Assembly (NCBI GenBank): GCA_036940085.1
Contig: JALLBK010001249.1
Span: 1-11,757, forward strand
Direction of reading: 5' to 3'
Origin: Discostella pseudostelligera
Taxonomy: Eukaryota > Bacillariophyta > Thalassiosirophyceae > Thalassiosirales > Thalassiosiraceae
Length of the DNA: 11,757 bases
Shown: one piece after another, positions 8,248 to 11,757 of the stretch
How positions within the stretch are numbered: the first letter of the stretch is position 1
Layout: each line of letters starts with the position of its first letter
Made by a program: the position numbers and the translations under genes
The notes under the pieces: model-generated
What the model saw: only the letters and a program-made list of their open reading frames with translations
Told to the model about the DNA's origin: nothing
Database searches by the model: none

Positions 8248-8502
8248 CGTTCTCGAAGCTCCAATTGTATATAATATGAAGTTTTGCATCGACGTGTGAG
8301 TTTGTCTCATCTTCGTCACCGTAGAAAATGTTCGTTCGTTGATGGTGATCATTATCGGCATGAAAAGGCATGATGATGCGGCCGAGTGGAATGACTAGAA
8401 CGGCAACAGAATGAGATCATAATATTATTATTGAGCGTCAACGGTGATTTCGAACGGTGTCAACTCTGAGTAATTAACAGAACATGTTTATATTTTACCC
8501 CA
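8248..8502. other. Convergent 3' flanks of GNAT and metalloprotease genes
   Basis: This AT-rich 255-bp stretch lies between two facing stop codons. It should contain both 3' untranslated regions and polyadenylation sites. No coding frame with domain content and no repeat was seen. Confidence 0.6.
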
Positions 8503-11500
8503 CTATTTATTTCCGCCAAGAGTGGTGGCGGTGAATGTAACCGCCCCATTCCATGAGTACCCTGACACTGGAATTCCAAAGGCACCATTCAAGATGGCGC
8601 TTCCATACAGGAGCTGTACATTTTCGGCTGTTGGAGTCGGTTCGTCACGCTTTTGGCGTACGACTAATATGTTCTCATCTGTCTCGATGTAGAACGCTAT
8701 TGTTTCTCCTATTGCCAATGTTATTGGTTGGTCGAGGACGAATTCATTGGTATATTCACGCCCTGAAACTTTAGGAACAGCCACAGTCGCAATTTTGACC
8801 CATTTTGCTGCGTTCTGTTCATTACCGGCGTATGAACTGTTGATAGTTCTATACAAGTCCGCAGTCATTTGCTGCGTTGGGGACATATGCTGGAAGCTGA
8901 TACGGGTGATGTCAATTTCATTGGTCGAAGAGTCTGTATTTCGCACGTTGAACATATATCCAGGAGCACGGAAACAATTGCCACTGCCCTCCATGACGCA
9001 TAATTCTGGTCCGAAAGTGAAGGATTCAGCCATCCCTGGTGTAGCTATTCCCAGCATGCCATCGATAAGGTATCCAGCTTGAACAGTAGGATTATATCCC
9101 GGGACCTTCACTCCAAACGTGCCAAATCGGACGGATCCTCCTTGAATGCCTACACCGTTGATATCATACGATGGAGATACTTTTGGATCTGGTTGTCGTC
9201 CAACTAAAAAGAAGTTCGCCATGTCGCGATTGATGAGATAAAATCCTCGTTTCCCTCCCGGAGAAATTCTGAACGGAGAATCGAACTCAACCTTGGTAAA
9301 GTTAGTTCTTGGATCCACGGTGACAGATGCAACCTTTTTCCATGGTTGTTGATCACCGCTGGCGGAAGATCCCTCAATTGTGTAGACATCTACAGTCGCG
9401 TTATAACGAATGTGCTCAAATTGCAACGCCCCGACAAGTATTCCACCCGAAAGTGGTTCTTCGAGGAGTACCATGTCGAATGTAACGCCCGGCGAGGTCT
9501 CGCAATTATTCGATTCCTTACAATGCGCGCCGGGTCGATACCAGATACGACCATCCTTGGGTGGGGGTGAGAATGTCGGGACCGTCGCAACCAAACCATA
9601 GCTTGGCTTGGGTGAAGGAGGCAGAAATGTAGGTGGAGGGGATGGTTTCAAAGTTGGGGCAGCAGTTGGCAAAACAGGCTTGGGTGTAGGTGGTGGAGGG
9701 ATTGGCTTGGGTGTAACAGGTGGCTTAGAAGGTGGAAACGTGGGAGCATCGGTGGCTATGGGAACTGGAGCTGGGTCAGTAGTTATGCATTGACCTTTGC
9801 CTGCCAGAATCTTCCACATGTTTTGACTGACCCGCCGGGCATCATTGGAGACAGATGATGGCACTAGATTAGGGTTGCCTTTCCAGGAGTTGACATCGAA
9901 TTTGGGCCCAGCACCGGTCCAACTTCCACCAAAGGTCGTGGCAATGTTGTCCAACCCACCATTACAGAAGTTACAGTAGGACATGAGAGTTGCCGAGTCG
10001 GCCAAAGGTAATCTTGACGGACAAGTAACTCCACATGTATCCACGGGTGGATCATAGCCATCGAATGTGTGACCTATAGATAGGGCAAAAAGTAGACACA
10101 AACGATTAGTACGATGGCTCTTGAGAGAGGTTCAATCAAAGCGATCATAGATCTAAAAGCAAAGATGAGAGAGGGTGACACCGTTCGGTTCCGTATCGTA
10201 CCTGATCCCACGCTGTGACCAATTTCATGAGCAACCATGAATGCATCCGTAAACGCATCATTGTCCAAGTCACTCATCGATCCTAACATTCCGGAGCTCA
10301 GACCATACCCCCAATCCACGTCACATACCGTGTCTGTGTTCACAAGGATGATACAATTAGTAAGTGAGGGCGGAGGGCGGCAAGCATAGTATCATTCAAG
10401 GGACGGGGATGAAGGTTACAACTCACCAACATAGGCAATTCCCCCACCAATATGCCGTCCCAACAACGCATGTACTAAATTCACATTCCCCTCTTTATCA
10501 ACTTTACCCTTAAACCCTGCTCTCATGGCCTCCAACCCCTCATCCAAAGTAGTCGAACCACGAAATACATCCGTCTCTTCAATCTTGACAACATTCAGCC
10601 GGGCGCCGACTTCTGGTTCTAGAATGGCAGTGGTCGCACCCATGAGCCAATTGATGTATTCGACTGCAGAGTTGGTTCCACCTTGTTTTTGGATGAATTC
10701 GGAATCGACGGCCACGAGGACATTAATTACAAAGGTACTGGCGTCGGAGGCTAGAGTTGTCTCAAGTGCCTGAGCTACTTTGGGGATGGTTTGTATTCCA
10801 CTTCGAAGACTGGGCGTCTGCCGGGAGTTCTCTGGAGTGCCACCATGGCGAGTACTATGAGCATGATCGACACCACAGGTAAATTTCCTATCTGACTTGG
10901 GAGCAGTCAGTTGACGACCATGGAGGGGAGAGGTAGAATTGGAAGCCGACAATTGATGAACTATTCCCCCCTTCTTGCGCTGTAATCCACGTGTCAATCC
11001 TGACTTCAAGTTCACGGACAATAAGGCAAAGCCATCACTATCATCATCATTCATAACATCGGGTTCCGAAGCCAAGAGTACCAAATCTTTCNGTCTGACG
11101 GCAACATAAGGGCTTCAACGTCATAGCGGGCAGTGGCACGTCCACCTCCGGCACTACGCAATCTTTCCTGGCGCAATTCTGAGGCAAGATCCTGTGTATA
11201 TTATGACAAAGAAATAAAGTGAGAGATATGTCATTACTTCTTAATGAGCGGTGAAACTGGGATGCGATGGGCGGGGCTTACCTCATACTTCGTGATCAAT
11301 TTCCGCCTCCGTCTTGACGGTGATGCACCCTCGTCGACATGATGATGATGATGATGAGAATGGCCACCGCCGGCGGCGGCGACTCGATGTCGATGATCGG
11401 CATGGTCATTGTGGTGGCCATCATGGTCATGGTGGTGGCCATCATGGTCATGATGATGGTGGTGAGCGGCATCGGCGGCCAGTAGGCCGACTATTGTCAT

Positions 11501-11536
11501 CATCAGGAAGGTGAGGCTATTACGTCTTGGCATCAT
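8503..11536 (-). CDS. Secreted ADAM/reprolysin-like zinc metalloprotease with His-rich N-terminus and duplicated C-terminal domain
   Basis: Exons on the minus strand are 11536-11282, 11191-10427, 10333-10202 and 10073-8503, about 907 residues once the one-base break at 11092 is allowed for. Order: signal peptide (about 1-24), His/Asp-rich tract 25-66 (22 His), basic RRRRK 75-79 as a possible processing site, a propeptide-like region with FTCGV (189-193) as a candidate cysteine switch, then the catalytic domain from about 235. The zinc site is HEIGHSVGSGH (376-386), with base Glu 377, followed by a Met-turn ATLMSYC (Met 415), as in metzincins of the M12B kind. A Cys-rich part is followed by a Pro/Thr/Lys linker (about 484-557) and two similar beta-rich domains (about 563-722 and 743-900). 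No membrane anchor is seen, so it is secreted or wall-bound. Start 11536 has a second ATG at 11533. The substrate is unknown. Confidence 0.87.
10074..10201 (-). other. Metalloprotease intron 3 (128 bp, phase 1)
   Basis: The donor is GTACGA at 10201 and the acceptor is TATCTATAG ending at 10074. It splits the Gly 385 codon inside the zinc motif, so the third zinc-binding His (386) comes from exon 4. Confidence 0.9.
10334..10426 (-). other. Metalloprotease intron 2 (93 bp, phase 1)
   Basis: The donor is GTGAGT at 10426 and the acceptor is GAACACAG ending at 10334. The split codon gives Asp 341 and joins GGGIAYV to DTVCDVDWGYG, a typical reprolysin-like stretch ahead of the zinc helix. Confidence 0.9.
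11192..11281 (-). other. Metalloprotease intron 1 (90 bp, phase 0)
   Basis: The donor is GTAAGC at 11281 and the acceptor is ATACACAG ending at 11192. The join gives LITKYE followed by DLASELRQERL. It separates the signal and His-rich exon from the propeptide exon. Confidence 0.82.
11411..11452 (-). repeat. Two perfect 21-bp tandem units coding HDHDGHH heptads
   Basis: Positions 11411-11431 and 11432-11452 are identical. Each unit codes for one seven-residue His/Asp/Gly block of the metalloprotease N-terminus. Imperfect CAT/CAC-rich sequence continues on both sides, including a CAT run at 11338-11356 that codes six His. Confidence 0.85.
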
Positions 11537-11757
11537 CGTCGTCGTCGACTTGCGAAGGGTATGGTACAGTTCTCTCTACTATTGAATGGAGGCGAGTGCC
11601 GGTGTAGTATCAAAGCTACTGCCCTATTGAAAGCGGTGTTTATGACTGATCGATTGATCCTCTGTTCCATAGTAGTATCAGCCCGAACAAGACGAGTAGT
11701 AATCGTATTAATTGATGCTCCTTTTGCTAAGCTGCACTCTAGGTATTGATGTTGACG
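11537..11757. promoter_or_regulatory. 5' flank of the metalloprotease gene
   Basis: The last 221 bp precede the metalloprotease start and should hold its promoter and leader. None of the TTCCCGCC or TTCGCCAAAT elements of the other two promoters occur here. A 62-codon plus-strand frame has no domain content and is not called. Confidence 0.45.

Noticed and set aside
11080..11100. Metalloprotease as a pseudogene because of the frame break
   Set aside because: The break is one base at the only N, all introns and catalytic residues are intact, and one added base restores total length and intron phase.
11314..11514. Plus-strand His/Asp/Arg-rich frame
   Set aside because: It is the complement of the His-rich exon of the metalloprotease; the minus frame has the signal peptide and splices in frame to the protease.

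Overview
The window looks like nuclear DNA of a photosynthetic stramenopile, most likely a centric diatom. It has intron-containing protein genes with short GT-AG introns (90 to 216 bp), single genes facing either way without operons, many Ser/Asp/Gln/Gly low-complexity inserts, a helicase with a bipartite signal-plus-transit leader of the kind used for complex plastids, and an ADAM-like metalloprotease with a Pro/Thr linker. The species is not determined. Five protein genes are supported. No RNA gene, transposon, CRISPR array or viral sequence was seen.

Layout, left to right. (1) 149-1369 (+) is the 3' part of a gene for an NDUFAF6-like complex I assembly factor. It enters the window inside an intron and has one complete intron. 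(2) 1817-3813 (+) is a three-exon CAMK-group Ser/Thr kinase with a CHK2-like catalytic domain and an N-terminus that looks N-myristoylated and possibly palmitoylated. (3) 4374-6671 (-) is an intronless DEAD-box RNA helicase whose motif II is DEVD, resembling plant plastid RH50. (4) 6853-8247 (+) is an intronless two-lobed GNAT acetyltransferase that shares a 181-bp divergent promoter with the helicase. (5) 8503-11536 (-) is a four-exon secreted zinc metalloprotease with a His-rich N-terminus, an HExGHxxGxxH site split by an intron, a Met-turn, a Pro-rich linker and a duplicated C-terminal domain. The only ambiguous base of the window (N at 11092) falls exactly on a one-base frame break in this gene.

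The genes do not form an obvious pathway: they point to mitochondrion, membrane-attached signalling, plastid RNA, a small-molecule or protein acetyltransferase, and the cell surface. The strongest unexplained signal is regulatory. The kinase promoter and the helicase/acetyltransferase divergent promoter share an identical 17-bp element containing the E2F-like core TTCCCGCC, plus a shared 11-bp companion, repeated about every 40 bp and lying at nearly the same distances from the start codons. A second curiosity is a tandem heptamer at the helicase start that places ATGs in successive frames and makes a five-codon upstream ORF, with mirrored copies at the start of the divergent neighbour.
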